This document shows, one piece after another, positions 53,917-62,610 of a stretch of 64,000 nt of DNA. This DNA is from Achromobacter aegrifaciens (GTDB lineage: Bacteria; Pseudomonadota; Gammaproteobacteria; Burkholderiales; Burkholderiaceae_B), in contig NZ_CADIJY010000004.1 of assembly GCF_902859735.1 (NCBI RefSeq), positions 496,001 to 560,000 of the forward strand, written 5' to 3'. The first letter of the stretch is position 1. Each line of letters opens with the position of its first letter. The position numbers and the translations under genes were made by a program. The notes under the pieces were generated by a model. That model had not been told where the DNA came from. It ran no database searches and saw only the letters and a program-made list of their open reading frames with translations.

Positions 53917-55128
53917 TCAGTGTGTAGCGATTTCAAGAAATTGGTCGACCGCGGTCTGGGCGAAGAGCGGGTCGTTGATATGGCACGGCACGCGCACCAG
54001 ACGGCGGTCGGCGGTCTGCACCAGATTCGCCTCCAGCGCCGCGTACAGCGCGGCGTCGGCTTCCGGATCCCAGAACGCCTGTCCCGGCGCGTCCAGCGCA
54101 GAGACGCCGCCCTCCGGGATCAGGAAGCGCACCGGGCCCTGGCATTGATTCAGCCTGGCGGCGATCCATTCGCCCTGGCGGGTGTTTTCTTCCACGGTGG
54201 TGCGCATCAGCGTCACCTGCGGATTGTGCGGATAGAACTTGCGGCCGCGGTAGCGTTCCGGAACGGTGTCCATGGCGCCGAAATTCACCATGTCCAGCGC
54301 GCCGCAGGAGCCCACGTAAGGCAGCCCGGTGCGGGCCACTGCGCCGAAGCGGTCCTCGGTGCAGGCCAGCACGCCGCCAAACAGGAAGTCGCAGACTTCG
54401 GTGGTGGTCAGGTCCAGCACGCCGCCCAGCAGATGGCTGTCCAGCAGCTTTTCCATCGACTGCCCGCCCGTGCCGGTGGCATGGAACACCAGGCAGTCGT
54501 AGCGGGACTCCAGCAGCGGCGTCACCTGCTGCACGCAGGCGGTGGTGACGCCGAACATGGTGATGCCCACGGCGGGCCGGCCGTCATCGGCCGTGGCGCT
54601 CGCCGCCTGTTTGAAGGCGCCGCCGATCGCGCCGGCGGCATTGGCCAGCACCCGGCGGGAAATGCGGTTCAGGCCCGCGACGTCGGTCACGGAATACATC
54701 ATGGCGATGTCCGAGGGCCCGACATAGGGCGCGACATTGCCCGAGGCCATCGTCGACACCATCAGCTTGGGCGTGCCGATCGGCAGCGCGCGCATGGCGG
54801 GCGTGATCAGCGCGGTGCCGCCCGAGCCGCCCAGGCCCAGCAGCGCGCCTATCCCGGCGTTGCCGGCCGCGTAGCGTTCGAACGCCAGCGCCATGGCCGC
54901 GATGGCCGTGCCACGGTCGCCGGTGAAGACTGCGCCGGCGCCGCCCGGATGGCTGGCGGCCACCTCGCTGGCCTGCACCTGTGCCGCGCTGGCGGCGCCG
55001 GAAGTGGACACGTCCACCGACACCGGATCCAGTCCGTCCCGGCGCAGCAGGTCCATCACGTACTCAGCCTCTTGGCCCTTGGTGTCATAGGTGGCGGCCA
55101 CGTAGATCCGCCGATTCGAATGCGTCAT
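53917..55128 (-). CDS. Tm-1-like ATP-binding domain protein (UPF0261)
   Basis: 403 residues. Starts [19 protein letters not shown], then [36 protein letters not shown], the [16 protein letters not shown] glycine-rich loop and [23 protein letters not shown] near the end. It corresponds to the N-terminal nucleotide-binding half of the tomato Tm-1 protein; the C-terminal half is the next gene. Bacterial function unknown. Divergent from a TetR gene 72 bp away. Confidence 0.88.
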   Translation of the reverse strand: MTHSNRRIYVAATYDTKGQEAEYVMDLLRRDGLDPVSVDVSTSGAASAAQVQASEVAASHPGGAGAVFTGDRGTAIAAMALAFERYAAGNAGIGALLGLGGSGGTALITPAMRALPIGTPKLMVSTMASGNVAPYVGPSDIAMMYSVTDVAGLNRISRRVLANAAGAIGGAFKQAASATADDGRPAVGITMFGVTTACVQQVTPLLESRYDCLVFHATGTGGQSMEKLLDSHLLGGVLDLTTTEVCDFLFGGVLACTEDRFGAVARTGLPYVGSCGALDMVNFGAMDTVPERYRGRKFYPHNPQVTLMRTTVEENTRQGEWIAARLNQCQGPVRFLIPEGGVSALDAPGQAFWDPEADAALYAALEANLVQTADRRLVRVPCHINDPLFAQTAVDQFLEIATH

Positions 55129-55188
55129 GACTCCTCCGCGGGCGGCTACACTCGGTGCGCGCCTCGATATGTGAGGCCGCGAGGCCTG

Positions 55189-55194
55189 TAGAAT
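55189..55194 (+). promoter_or_regulatory. -10-like hexamer of the tetR-type gene (possibly leaderless)
   Basis: TAGAAT, 6 bases before the ATG at 55201. If used, the transcript would begin at or within a few bases of the start codon. No good -35 is seen. Confidence 0.4.
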
Positions 55195-55200
55195 CTAGAA

Positions 55201-55923
55201 ATGAGACGAAAGAATCATACTGAGACACCTGTCTCACGTCAAACTCCCGCCCCCTCCGCGGCCGGCACGGCGCGCCTGATCGCGCCGGCCAGTCCGCAAG
55301 CCGCCGCCAGCGGCGAACCGCCGCACGGGCCGCGCGCGCGCATGCGCAAGATCCTGCTGGATGCGGCGCAGCGGCTGATGGCCCAGGGCATCACGCCGTC
55401 GGTGGCCGAACTGGCCGAACACGCGCAGGTATCGCGCGCCACCGCCTATCGCTACTTTCCCAGCCAGAGCGCGCTGATCGCAGCCGTGGTGGACGAGAGC
55501 CTCGGGCCCATCCTGGCCTGGGACTCTGCCGCGCCCGACGCCGCCGACCGCATCGACGAACTGCTGCGCTTCGCCTACCCCCGGCTGGCAGCGCACGAAG
55601 CGCCGCTGCGCGCCGCCATCATGGTGTCGCTGCAGCAGCACGCCGAAGCCAGCGCCGGACGCGCCGCAACCGAACCCCGGCTGGTGCGCGGCCATCGCGT
55701 CGACATCCTCAGGCGCGCCATCGCGCCGCTGGCGCCCGAGCTGACCCCGGCCCAGCTGGACCGCGTGGCCCAGGCCTTGTCGCTGGTCTATGGGACGGAG
55801 GTGTTCCTGGTGTTGAAGGACATCTGGAAACTGGAGCTGGCCGAACTCACGGACGTAGCGCGCTGGACCGCCCGCGCCATCATCGCGCAGGCGCGCGCAG
55901 AGGCGAAGGCCGCCAAGGCCTGA
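55201..55923 (+). CDS. TetR-family transcriptional regulator
   Basis: 240 residues. The helix-turn-helix lies unusually far in, about 47-95 (MRKILLDAAQRLMAQGITPSVAELAEHAQVSRATAYRYFPSQSALI), after a 45-residue Ala/Pro-rich extension. A perfect dyad TGAGACA-CC-TGTCTCA occupies codons 7-12, so the true start could be downstream, for instance ATG 55342 (Met48). The C-terminal domain is all-helical. Divergent from the Tm-1-like operon, its probable target. Confidence 0.83.
   Translation: MRRKNHTETPVSRQTPAPSAAGTARLIAPASPQAAASGEPPHGPRARMRKILLDAAQRLMAQGITPSVAELAEHAQVSRATAYRYFPSQSALIAAVVDESLGPILAWDSAAPDAADRIDELLRFAYPRLAAHEAPLRAAIMVSLQQHAEASAGRAATEPRLVRGHRVDILRRAIAPLAPELTPAQLDRVAQALSLVYGTEVFLVLKDIWKLELAELTDVARWTARAIIAQARAEAKAAKA
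55221..55236. promoter_or_regulatory. 16-bp dyad, candidate TetR operator
   Basis: TGAGACA-CC-TGTCTCA, perfect 7-bp arms. A further half-site TGAGAC is at 55202-55207. It overlaps the annotated beginning of the TetR gene. Confidence 0.6.
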
Positions 55924-55929
55924 ACGGCT

Positions 55930-56748
55930 TCAATCGCGCCGGTTCATCCCGGCGGAGATGGCCCGCGCCGTGCGGCACAGCGGCTCCAGGCACTGCTCCA
56001 CCATCTGCTCGGCCGTGCGCACGCCCTGGATCCACACGATGTTGACGCAGCCGTAGAGCCGCCCCGGCGCGGCCAGGATAGGCAGGGCGATGGCCTCCAG
56101 CCTATCGTTCTGGTCCTTGCGGGTCTTGTCGTAGTCGCCGCCAAAGCGCTGCTCGCGCAGGCCGTAGCCTTGGCGGCGTGTCTGCTCCAGCATTTTCTCC
56201 ACGGCGGCGCAATCGTGGGCCAGCGCGTCGCCCTCGCGGCGGCTGCGGCGCAGCGCGGCCAGGATCGAATCGCGCTCTTTGTCGGCGCAGAACGCCAGAT
56301 ACGCGCGCCCCACCGCGGAGCGCAGCATGTTGATCTGGAAGCCGATGTTGTCGCGGCGGATGGTGAAGTACGACTGGCTGCGGTTGGTTTCGCGCACGAT
56401 CATGGCGGTGCCGCGGCGCACCGTCAGGTCCGACGGCCACAGCACCTGCGCCTGCAGCCGGTCCAGCTCCGGCGCCGCGCACTGGCCCAGCAGATCCAGC
56501 ACGCGCGCGCGCCGGCTGGGCTCGTTGAGCGAGCTGGCGGGGCAAAAATAGTCGTCCGCGATCCGCCGCCAGATCAGTCCGCGCAGTTGCAGCGTCGCCA
56601 GGATGCGCAGCAGCGTGGCCTTGGCGTAGCCGGTGCGCACATGCAGCTCCTGCAAGCTTGCGCCCTGCGTGGCGCGCACCTCGTCCAGCACGATCAGGCC
56701 GCGCTCCAGCGCGTCTATGGTCTTTACCTTCGGCGTCCAACGGCTCAT
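55930..56748 (-). CDS. IclR-family transcriptional regulator
   Basis: 272 residues: helix-turn-helix at about 10-70 (IDALERGLIVLDEVRATQGASLQELHVRTGYAKATLLRILATLQLRGLI) and an IclR effector domain with SAVGRAYLAFC and the C-terminal RTAEQMVEQCLEPLCRTARAI. Similar to the MhpR/HcaR-type activators of aromatic pathways. Divergent from the sulfatase-hydroquinone dioxygenase cluster with a 15-bp palindrome in the 140-bp gap. It is convergent with the TetR gene. Confidence 0.9.
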   Translation of the reverse strand: MSRWTPKVKTIDALERGLIVLDEVRATQGASLQELHVRTGYAKATLLRILATLQLRGLIWRRIADDYFCPASSLNEPSRRARVLDLLGQCAAPELDRLQAQVLWPSDLTVRRGTAMIVRETNRSQSYFTIRRDNIGFQINMLRSAVGRAYLAFCADKERDSILAALRRSRREGDALAHDCAAVEKMLEQTRRQGYGLREQRFGGDYDKTRKDQNDRLEAIALPILAAPGRLYGCVNIVWIQGVRTAEQMVEQCLEPLCRTARAISAGMNRRD

Positions 56749-56777
56749 TGCGCCCCCTCTTTCAGCACAACTGGAAA

Positions 56778-56792
56778 TTTCACTCAGTGAAA
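56778..56792. promoter_or_regulatory. 15-bp palindrome, candidate IclR operator
   Basis: TTTCACT-C-AGTGAAA, perfect 7-bp dyad with one central base, 30 bp upstream of the iclR-type start and 97 bp upstream of the sulfatase start. Confidence 0.65.
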
Positions 56793-56888
56793 CTCTAGCA
56801 AAACCTGCTTGAGCCGCCCAGCCCCCGCGAAATATCGTGGCGTCTAACGCAAGCCGCGGTGGCTGGCGGAACGGGAAGAGAGGCGGGA

Positions 56889-58466
56889 ATGAGCGGACAG
56901 GCTGTACGCAATGTGCTCTGGATCATGTGCGACCAACTGCGCTGGGACTACCTGTCCTGCTATGGGCACCCGCGCCTGCGCACCCCCAATATCGATCGTC
57001 TGGCCGCCGAAGGCATGCGTTTCGACAATGCCTTCGTGCAGGGCCCGGTCTGCGGGCCGTCGCGCATGTCCTATTACACCGGCCGCTATGTCACCAGCCA
57101 CGGTGCGGTGTGGAACTTCGTCCCCATGCCTGTCAGCGAAATGACGCTGGGCGACTACCTGCGCCCCCTGGGCGTGCGCGTGGCGGTGGCGGGCAAGACC
57201 CACGTGGAGGCCGACAGGTCCGGCATGCGGCGCCTGGGCATAGATCCGGCAAGCGCCAGCGGCCTGCTGGCCGCGCAAGGCGGCTTCGAGCCCTACGACC
57301 GCGACGACGGCATCTGGCCGCCGGGCTTCAGCGACGAATCGCACCACTACACGCAATACCTGCGCAAGCAAGGCTACGACGGCGCCAATCCCTGGCACGA
57401 CCACGCCAACTCGGCGCTGGGCGCCAACGGCGAGATCCTGTCCGGCTGGAACATGCGCTATGCCGGCCTGCCGGCGCGCGTCGCGCAAGCCGACTCCGAA
57501 ACGCCCTACATGACGCGGCGCGCGATCGAATTCATGGAGCAAAGCGGCGAGCAGCCCTGGGTGCTGCATCTGTCCTACATCAAGCCGCACTGGCCCTATG
57601 TCGCACCCGCGCCGTACCACGCCATGTATTCGGCCGACGACATGCAACCCGCCAAACGCGCGGCGCGCGAACTCGAAAACGCGCATCCCGTGCTGCAGGG
57701 CTTTCGCCAGGCCGAGGTCAGCAGGAACTTTTCCTGCGACCAGGTGCGCGAGACCGTGATACCTACCTACATGGGCCTCATCAAGCAGGTCGACGACCAA
57801 TTGGGCGTGCTATTTGACTACCTGCGGCGCAGCGGCCGCGACCAGGACACCATGGTCATCTTCTGCAGCGACCATGGCGACTACCTGGGCGACCACTACC
57901 TGGGCGAGAAGGAATTGTTTCACGATTGCGTGGCCAAGGTGCCGCTGATCGTGCGTCTGCCCGGCGACGGCGCGCGCCGCGGCGTGGTGGAATCGCGGCT
58001 GGTGGAAGCGATCGACCTGGTGCCCACCATCCTGGACGCGCTGGGCGCCGAGATCCCCGACCACATCCTCGAAGGCCGTTCCCTGCTGCCGCTGCTGCGC
58101 GGCGAGGAACCCTCCGACTGGCGCCGCGCCGTGTTCTCGGAAAACAACTACGCGTTCCGCGACTTCGTACGCGAACCGCTGGGCCGTCCCGCCGACGGCT
58201 GCCACACCATCATGGTGCGCGACCACGATTGGAAGTACGTCCATTTCGAAGGCCTGCGTCCGCAGCTGTTCGATTTGCGCGCCGACCCGGACGAGTACGA
58301 CGACCTGGGCGCGGATCCCGCGCACGCGTCCGTGCGGGAACGCTACCAGGCCATGCTGTTCGACTGGCTGCGCAACCGCAGGATCCACCCCACCGTCAGC
58401 CACGCCGCCATGACGGGATGGACACGCAAGGAGGACTCGGTCGGCATCCATATCGGCAGGTGGTAG
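56889..58466 (+). CDS. sulfatase-family hydrolase (arylsulfatase / phosphonate monoester hydrolase-like)
   Basis: 525 residues, alkaline-phosphatase superfamily. Metal-site start NVLWIMCDQLRWDYLSCYG, formylglycine signature CGPSR with Cys55, HYTQYL, FCSDHGDYLGDHYLGEKELF with further metal ligands, and the closing YVHFEGLRPQLFDLRADPDEYDDLG typical of phosphonate monoester hydrolases and related sulfatases. It has no signal peptide, so it acts in the cytoplasm. ATG 56889 has GAGAGG upstream. First gene of the cluster; it may release an aromatic alcohol (for example hydroquinone) from a sulfate or phosphonate ester. Confidence 0.87.
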   Translation: MSGQAVRNVLWIMCDQLRWDYLSCYGHPRLRTPNIDRLAAEGMRFDNAFVQGPVCGPSRMSYYTGRYVTSHGAVWNFVPMPVSEMTLGDYLRPLGVRVAVAGKTHVEADRSGMRRLGIDPASASGLLAAQGGFEPYDRDDGIWPPGFSDESHHYTQYLRKQGYDGANPWHDHANSALGANGEILSGWNMRYAGLPARVAQADSETPYMTRRAIEFMEQSGEQPWVLHLSYIKPHWPYVAPAPYHAMYSADDMQPAKRAARELENAHPVLQGFRQAEVSRNFSCDQVRETVIPTYMGLIKQVDDQLGVLFDYLRRSGRDQDTMVIFCSDHGDYLGDHYLGEKELFHDCVAKVPLIVRLPGDGARRGVVESRLVEAIDLVPTILDALGAEIPDHILEGRSLLPLLRGEEPSDWRRAVFSENNYAFRDFVREPLGRPADGCHTIMVRDHDWKYVHFEGLRPQLFDLRADPDEYDDLGADPAHASVRERYQAMLFDWLRNRRIHPTVSHAAMTGWTRKEDSVGIHIGRW

Positions 58467-58516
58467 CGCAGCGCGCCCAAACCCGCGCGCCTGAAAAATA
58501 AACGTCAGGAGACAGC

Positions 58517-59485
58517 ATGAAACCGCAAGTACTTGCGCTGGCAGCCTGTATGGCCGCCAGCACGGCGTCGCACGTCCAGGCGCAGGAGGAGTGGCCCACG
58601 CGCGCCATCCGCATCGTCGTCGCCTTCCCCGCGGGATCGCCGGGCGACACCGCCGCGCGCATCGTGGCCGACGCCGTGGGGCAGTCGCTCAAGCAGCCGG
58701 TCATCGTCGAGAACCGCCCCGGCGCGGGCGGCAACATCGGCGCCGAAGCGGTGGTCCGTGCGCCCGCCGACGGCTACACCTTCCTCGAAGCGCCCGACAC
58801 CGTCGTCACCATCAACCCCGCCATCTACCGCAAGCTGAATTTCAAGGCCGACGACCTGACGCCGGTGGTCGCGCTGGCGAACTTCAACCAGATGCTGGTG
58901 TGCTCGGCCGCCTCGGGCCTGCGCACGCTGGCGCAGCTGGACGCGCAAGCCAAGAAGACGCCCGGCGCCCTCAGCTATGCCTCCGGCGGCCAGGGCGTGC
59001 CTGGCCATCTGGCGATGGAGCTCTATCTGTCGGGCGCCGGCCTGGACATCCTGCATGTCCCCTACAAGGGGCCGTCGCCCGCCACGCAGGACGTGCTGGC
59101 CGGCCAGGTGCCCTGCGGTTATCTGGCCTCGCCGGTGGTCGCGCCCTACGTTGCGGCCGGCAAGCTCTACGGGCTGGCGGTGTCGGGCAGCGCGCGCTCG
59201 GTCCAGGCGCCGGACGTGCCGACCATGCAGCAGGCCGGCGTGGCCGGCTACGACGCCACCTTCCGCGAAATGCTGTTCGCGCCCAAAGGCACGCCGGCCG
59301 CCATCGTGCAACGCATGAATGCGGAGGTGGCGCGCGCCCTGGCGCTTCCGGAGGTGAAGCAGAAGCTGCAAGGCAACGACCTCGATCCGCAGCCCGAATC
59401 GCCCGACGCCACTGCGCTGCGCTTGCGCGAGGACGCCGCCAAATGGACCGGCGTCATCCGCAAGATCAATCTCAAGGTGGACTGA
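58517..59485 (+). CDS. Bug/TctC-family substrate-binding protein
   Basis: 322 residues; signal peptide to about residue 22 (LALAACMAASTASHVQA). IVVAFPAGSPGDTAAR, ENRPGAGGNIG, PADGYTFL, VPYKGPSPATQDVLAG and AGKLYGLAVSGS. CAGGAGAC ribosome site. Second gene of the cluster, between the sulfatase and the ring-cleavage genes; it may capture the aromatic ester in the periplasm. No permease adjacent. Confidence 0.9.
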   Translation: MKPQVLALAACMAASTASHVQAQEEWPTRAIRIVVAFPAGSPGDTAARIVADAVGQSLKQPVIVENRPGAGGNIGAEAVVRAPADGYTFLEAPDTVVTINPAIYRKLNFKADDLTPVVALANFNQMLVCSAASGLRTLAQLDAQAKKTPGALSYASGGQGVPGHLAMELYLSGAGLDILHVPYKGPSPATQDVLAGQVPCGYLASPVVAPYVAAGKLYGLAVSGSARSVQAPDVPTMQQAGVAGYDATFREMLFAPKGTPAAIVQRMNAEVARALALPEVKQKLQGNDLDPQPESPDATALRLREDAAKWTGVIRKINLKVD

Positions 59486-59556
59486 GACGCCCGCCCCTTT
59501 CCCCCGTCCGCGCCCTTTCCGCCGCGCGGGCAGCAGTACCCGACACAGGAGGCACC

Positions 59557-60051
59557 ATGAACACCGCAACACCGACCACCGTCTTCGGCTCGCTCAAGGA
59601 TTACCGCAAGGGCTCGATCGAGATCACACAAGGCTCGCCGCGCCATTACGTCTTTTCCAACATTTTCGAGGTGGCCGCGAACTCGGCGCCCTACGAAAAG
59701 GTCGTCGTCGGCAAGAACCTGGAATACGTCATCGAAACGCTGCGCGCCGAAGGCGTATCGCCTTGGTACGCCTGCAGCCACGACGAGTTCGCGATCCTGA
59801 TGGACGGCCAGGCCCAGGTCGAATTCCTGGCGCTGGACCAGCCGCCCCCCGCCGCTGACGGCACGGTGCTGGCGGGGACGGCCCCCGCCGGCAAGCCCAT
59901 GGGCCGCGTGCTGCTGGGCCGCGGACACCAATGCCTATTGCCCGCCGGCTGCGCCTACCGCTTCACCGCACCGTATCCGGGCGTGCTGCTGATCCAGACC
60001 CGCGCCGGCGAATTGTCCGTCGAAAAGTGGGCGGACATCTGCCTGCAGTAA
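59557..60051 (+). CDS. hydroquinone 1,2-dioxygenase small subunit (HapC/PnpC1-like)
   Basis: 164 residues. Cupin-like: KDYRKGSIEITQGSPRHYVFSNIFEVAANSAPYEKVVVGKNLEYVIE, ACSHDEFAILMDGQAQVEFL, and LLPAGCAYRF. It matches the small subunit of the two-component Fe(II) hydroquinone dioxygenase, which opens hydroquinone to 4-hydroxymuconic semialdehyde; the large subunit follows 34 bp later. Start at 59557 has GGAGG 7 bases upstream. Identified from memory of the family and from the pair structure. Confidence 0.85.
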   Translation: MNTATPTTVFGSLKDYRKGSIEITQGSPRHYVFSNIFEVAANSAPYEKVVVGKNLEYVIETLRAEGVSPWYACSHDEFAILMDGQAQVEFLALDQPPPAADGTVLAGTAPAGKPMGRVLLGRGHQCLLPAGCAYRFTAPYPGVLLIQTRAGELSVEKWADICLQ

Positions 60052-60085
60052 GCCGCCCCCCTTTTTCCTTTTCTGGAGTACCGAT

Positions 60086-61105
60086 ATGGCCATGCTGGAC
60101 ACCCCCGCTCCCGCCTCTTCCTTCGCCGCCGGCAAAGTCGCGGCTGGGCCCGCCGACGCCGTCACCGGCTACAAGCGCTTCGATCTCGGCGCGTTCACCT
60201 TCACCCGTGACGAATACTTCGTCAAGGTGCACTGGCCTTCCAAGGGCCAGACGCGCACCCACGCCATCGCGGCCGACGCTTTCCTGCGCGCGCTGATGCG
60301 CGACGTGGCCTGGGGCTTCTTCTACGGCTGGGTCAACTTCGACCACGTGTTCGGCACGCGCAACCACTACGGCAAGGTGGACGTCTACGCCGGCTCGTTC
60401 AACGGCGTCATGAAGGCCGCGGGCGTGGACTACACGGAAACCTTCGACACGCCGCTCATCATGGCCACCTTCAAGGCCATGCTGCACGACTGGACCAACG
60501 AAGGCTTCGATCCGTTCGCCGCGCCCGAGGAAACCGGCTCCGCCTTCGGCCGCAAGCACGGCGACAACATCGCCGCCATCGAGCGTTCGCGCATCGCCAC
60601 GCGCCGCATGCCCGGCCTGCCGGAAGACTCGCCGCTGCGCGACGACCTGCCGGTCAACCGCGCCTTCGCCGACGTGACCCAGGATGAGCCGCAGATCCAG
60701 GCCGAACCGGGCTACGAAGGCGCGCTGCACGCGTTCAGCCTGTTCAAGTACCTGTCGCGCTCGGACGTGACCTGGAACCCCTCTGTCACCTCCGTCTGCG
60801 GCGCCAGCCTGTTCTGCCCCACCACCGAGGAGTTCATCCTGCCGGTGTTCCATGGCAATGACCGCGTCGAATGGTTCCTGCAACTGTCCGACGAAATCGT
60901 CTGGGACATCGGCGACAAGGACACCGGCGCGCCGCGCGCCCGCGTCACCATGCGCGCAGGAGACATCTGCGCCATGCCCGCCGACATCCGCCATCAGGGT
61001 TATTCGACCAAGCGCTCGATGCTGCTGGTCTGGGAGAACGCCACCCCCGATCTGCCCCAGCGCTACGAAAGCGGCGAACTCGCGCCCTACCCCGTCGAGT
61101 TCTGA
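60086..61105 (+). CDS. hydroquinone 1,2-dioxygenase large subunit (HapD/PnpC2-like)
   Basis: 339 residues, the family length. Highly characteristic blocks: FLRALMRDVAWGFFYGWVNFDHVFGTRNHYG, METFKAML-like IMATFKAMLHDWTNEGFDPFAAPEETGSAFG, KYLSRSDVTWNPSVTSVC, and CAMPADIRHQGYSTKRSMLLVWENATP. It forms the heterotetrameric Fe(II) enzyme with the preceding subunit. Start MAMLDTP is usual for the family. The His residues in NFDHVFGTRNHYG and ADIRHQG are candidate ligands but I cannot place the iron site with certainty. Confidence 0.9.
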   Translation: MAMLDTPAPASSFAAGKVAAGPADAVTGYKRFDLGAFTFTRDEYFVKVHWPSKGQTRTHAIAADAFLRALMRDVAWGFFYGWVNFDHVFGTRNHYGKVDVYAGSFNGVMKAAGVDYTETFDTPLIMATFKAMLHDWTNEGFDPFAAPEETGSAFGRKHGDNIAAIERSRIATRRMPGLPEDSPLRDDLPVNRAFADVTQDEPQIQAEPGYEGALHAFSLFKYLSRSDVTWNPSVTSVCGASLFCPTTEEFILPVFHGNDRVEWFLQLSDEIVWDIGDKDTGAPRARVTMRAGDICAMPADIRHQGYSTKRSMLLVWENATPDLPQRYESGELAPYPVEF

Positions 61106-61140
61106 ATCCGCCTCCTTCCACCCATCACGTATCCAGAGCC

Positions 61141-62601
61141 ATGCAGAACAAACTCTTTATCGACGGCCGTTTCGTGGACGCAGCCGCCGGCGGCACGATA
61201 GACGTGCTCAACCCGCACGACGGAACCCTCATCACTGCCATCGCCGCGGCCGAAGCCGAAGACGTGGACCGCGCGGTCGCGGCCGCGCAACGTGCCTTTC
61301 CCGCCTGGTCGCGCATGGCGGCGGCCGAACGCGGGCGCCTGCTGCTCAAGCTGGCCGACCTGATCGAAGCCAACGCGGAAGAACTGGCGCAGCTGGAAAC
61401 GCTGGACACCGGCCATCCGATACGCGACACGCGCGGCCTGGACGTGCCGCGCACCGCCGGCTGCTTCCGTTACTTCGGCGGCATGGCCGACAAACTGCAA
61501 GGCAGCGTCATTCCGGTGGAAGCGGGCTTCCTCAACTACGTGCAGCGCGCGCCCATCGGCGTGGTCGGCCAGATCGTGCCGTGGAACTTCCCGCTGATGT
61601 TCACCAGCTGGAAGCTGGGGCCGGCGCTGGCGGCCGGCAACACGGTGGTGCTAAAGCCTTCCGAACTCACCCCCCTGTCGACCCTGCGTATCGCCGAACT
61701 GATGGCCCAGGCGGGCTTTCCCGAAGGCGTGGTCAACATGGTCCCCGGCTACGGCCACACCGCAGGCCAACGCCTGGCCGAGCATCCCGGCGTGGGCAAG
61801 ATCGCCTTCACGGGGTCGACTGCCACCGGCCGCCGCATCGTGCAGGCGTCCCAGGGCAACCTCAAGCGGGTACAGCTGGAACTCGGCGGCAAGGGCGCCA
61901 ATATCGTGTTCGACGACGCCAACCTCGACGCCGCCATCAACGGCGCGGCCTGGGCCATCTTCCACAACCAGGGCCAGGCCTGCATCGCAGGTTCGCGCCT
62001 GATGCTGCACGACAAGATCGCCGATGCCTTTCTGGAGCGCTTCACGGCGCTGGCGAATTCCATCCGCCTGGGCGACCCGCGTTCGCCCGATACCGAAATG
62101 GGTCCGCTGACCTCGGCGCAGCATCGCGACAAAGTCCTGTCCTACGTGGGCATTGCCGCCGAACAGGGCGCGCGCCTGCTGGCCGGCGGCCAGGCGCCCG
62201 GCGGCGAACTGGCCCGCGGCTACTACGTCGCGCCCACCATCGTCGAAGCCCGGCCCCAGGACCGCGTCGCGCAGGAAGAAGTCTTCGGCCCTTTCGTCAC
62301 CGTGCTGCGCTTTGGCAGCGACGAGGAAGCGCTGGCCATCGCCAACGCCACCGATTACGGCCTGGGCAGCGGCCTGTGGACGCGCGACCTGGCCCGCGCC
62401 CACAAAATGGCAGGCGCCATCCACGCCGGCATGTGCTGGATCAACTGCTACAAGCGGGTCAATCCCGGCAGTCCGTTCGGCGGCGTGGGCCAGTCCGGCT
62501 ACGGACGCGAAATGGGCTTCGAGGCCATGCATGACTACACTGAGGCAAGGTCCGTGTGGGTCAATGTGGACGCCGCCGTGCCGCCGCATTTCAAGCGCTG
62601 A
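61141..62601 (+). CDS. 4-hydroxymuconic semialdehyde dehydrogenase-like ALDH
   Basis: 486 residues. Asn149 (VPWN), Glu247 (LELGGK) and catalytic Cys281 (NQGQACIAGSR); FTGSTATGRRI for the cofactor. Its place directly after the hydroquinone dioxygenase subunits (35 bp) points to oxidation of 4-hydroxymuconic semialdehyde to maleylacetate (HapE/PnpD role). The ALDH identity is certain; the substrate rests on neighbourhood. Confidence 0.9.
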   Translation: MQNKLFIDGRFVDAAAGGTIDVLNPHDGTLITAIAAAEAEDVDRAVAAAQRAFPAWSRMAAAERGRLLLKLADLIEANAEELAQLETLDTGHPIRDTRGLDVPRTAGCFRYFGGMADKLQGSVIPVEAGFLNYVQRAPIGVVGQIVPWNFPLMFTSWKLGPALAAGNTVVLKPSELTPLSTLRIAELMAQAGFPEGVVNMVPGYGHTAGQRLAEHPGVGKIAFTGSTATGRRIVQASQGNLKRVQLELGGKGANIVFDDANLDAAINGAAWAIFHNQGQACIAGSRLMLHDKIADAFLERFTALANSIRLGDPRSPDTEMGPLTSAQHRDKVLSYVGIAAEQGARLLAGGQAPGGELARGYYVAPTIVEARPQDRVAQEEVFGPFVTVLRFGSDEEALAIANATDYGLGSGLWTRDLARAHKMAGAIHAGMCWINCYKRVNPGSPFGGVGQSGYGREMGFEAMHDYTEARSVWVNVDAAVPPHFKR

Positions 62602-62610
62602 GGAGCCGCC

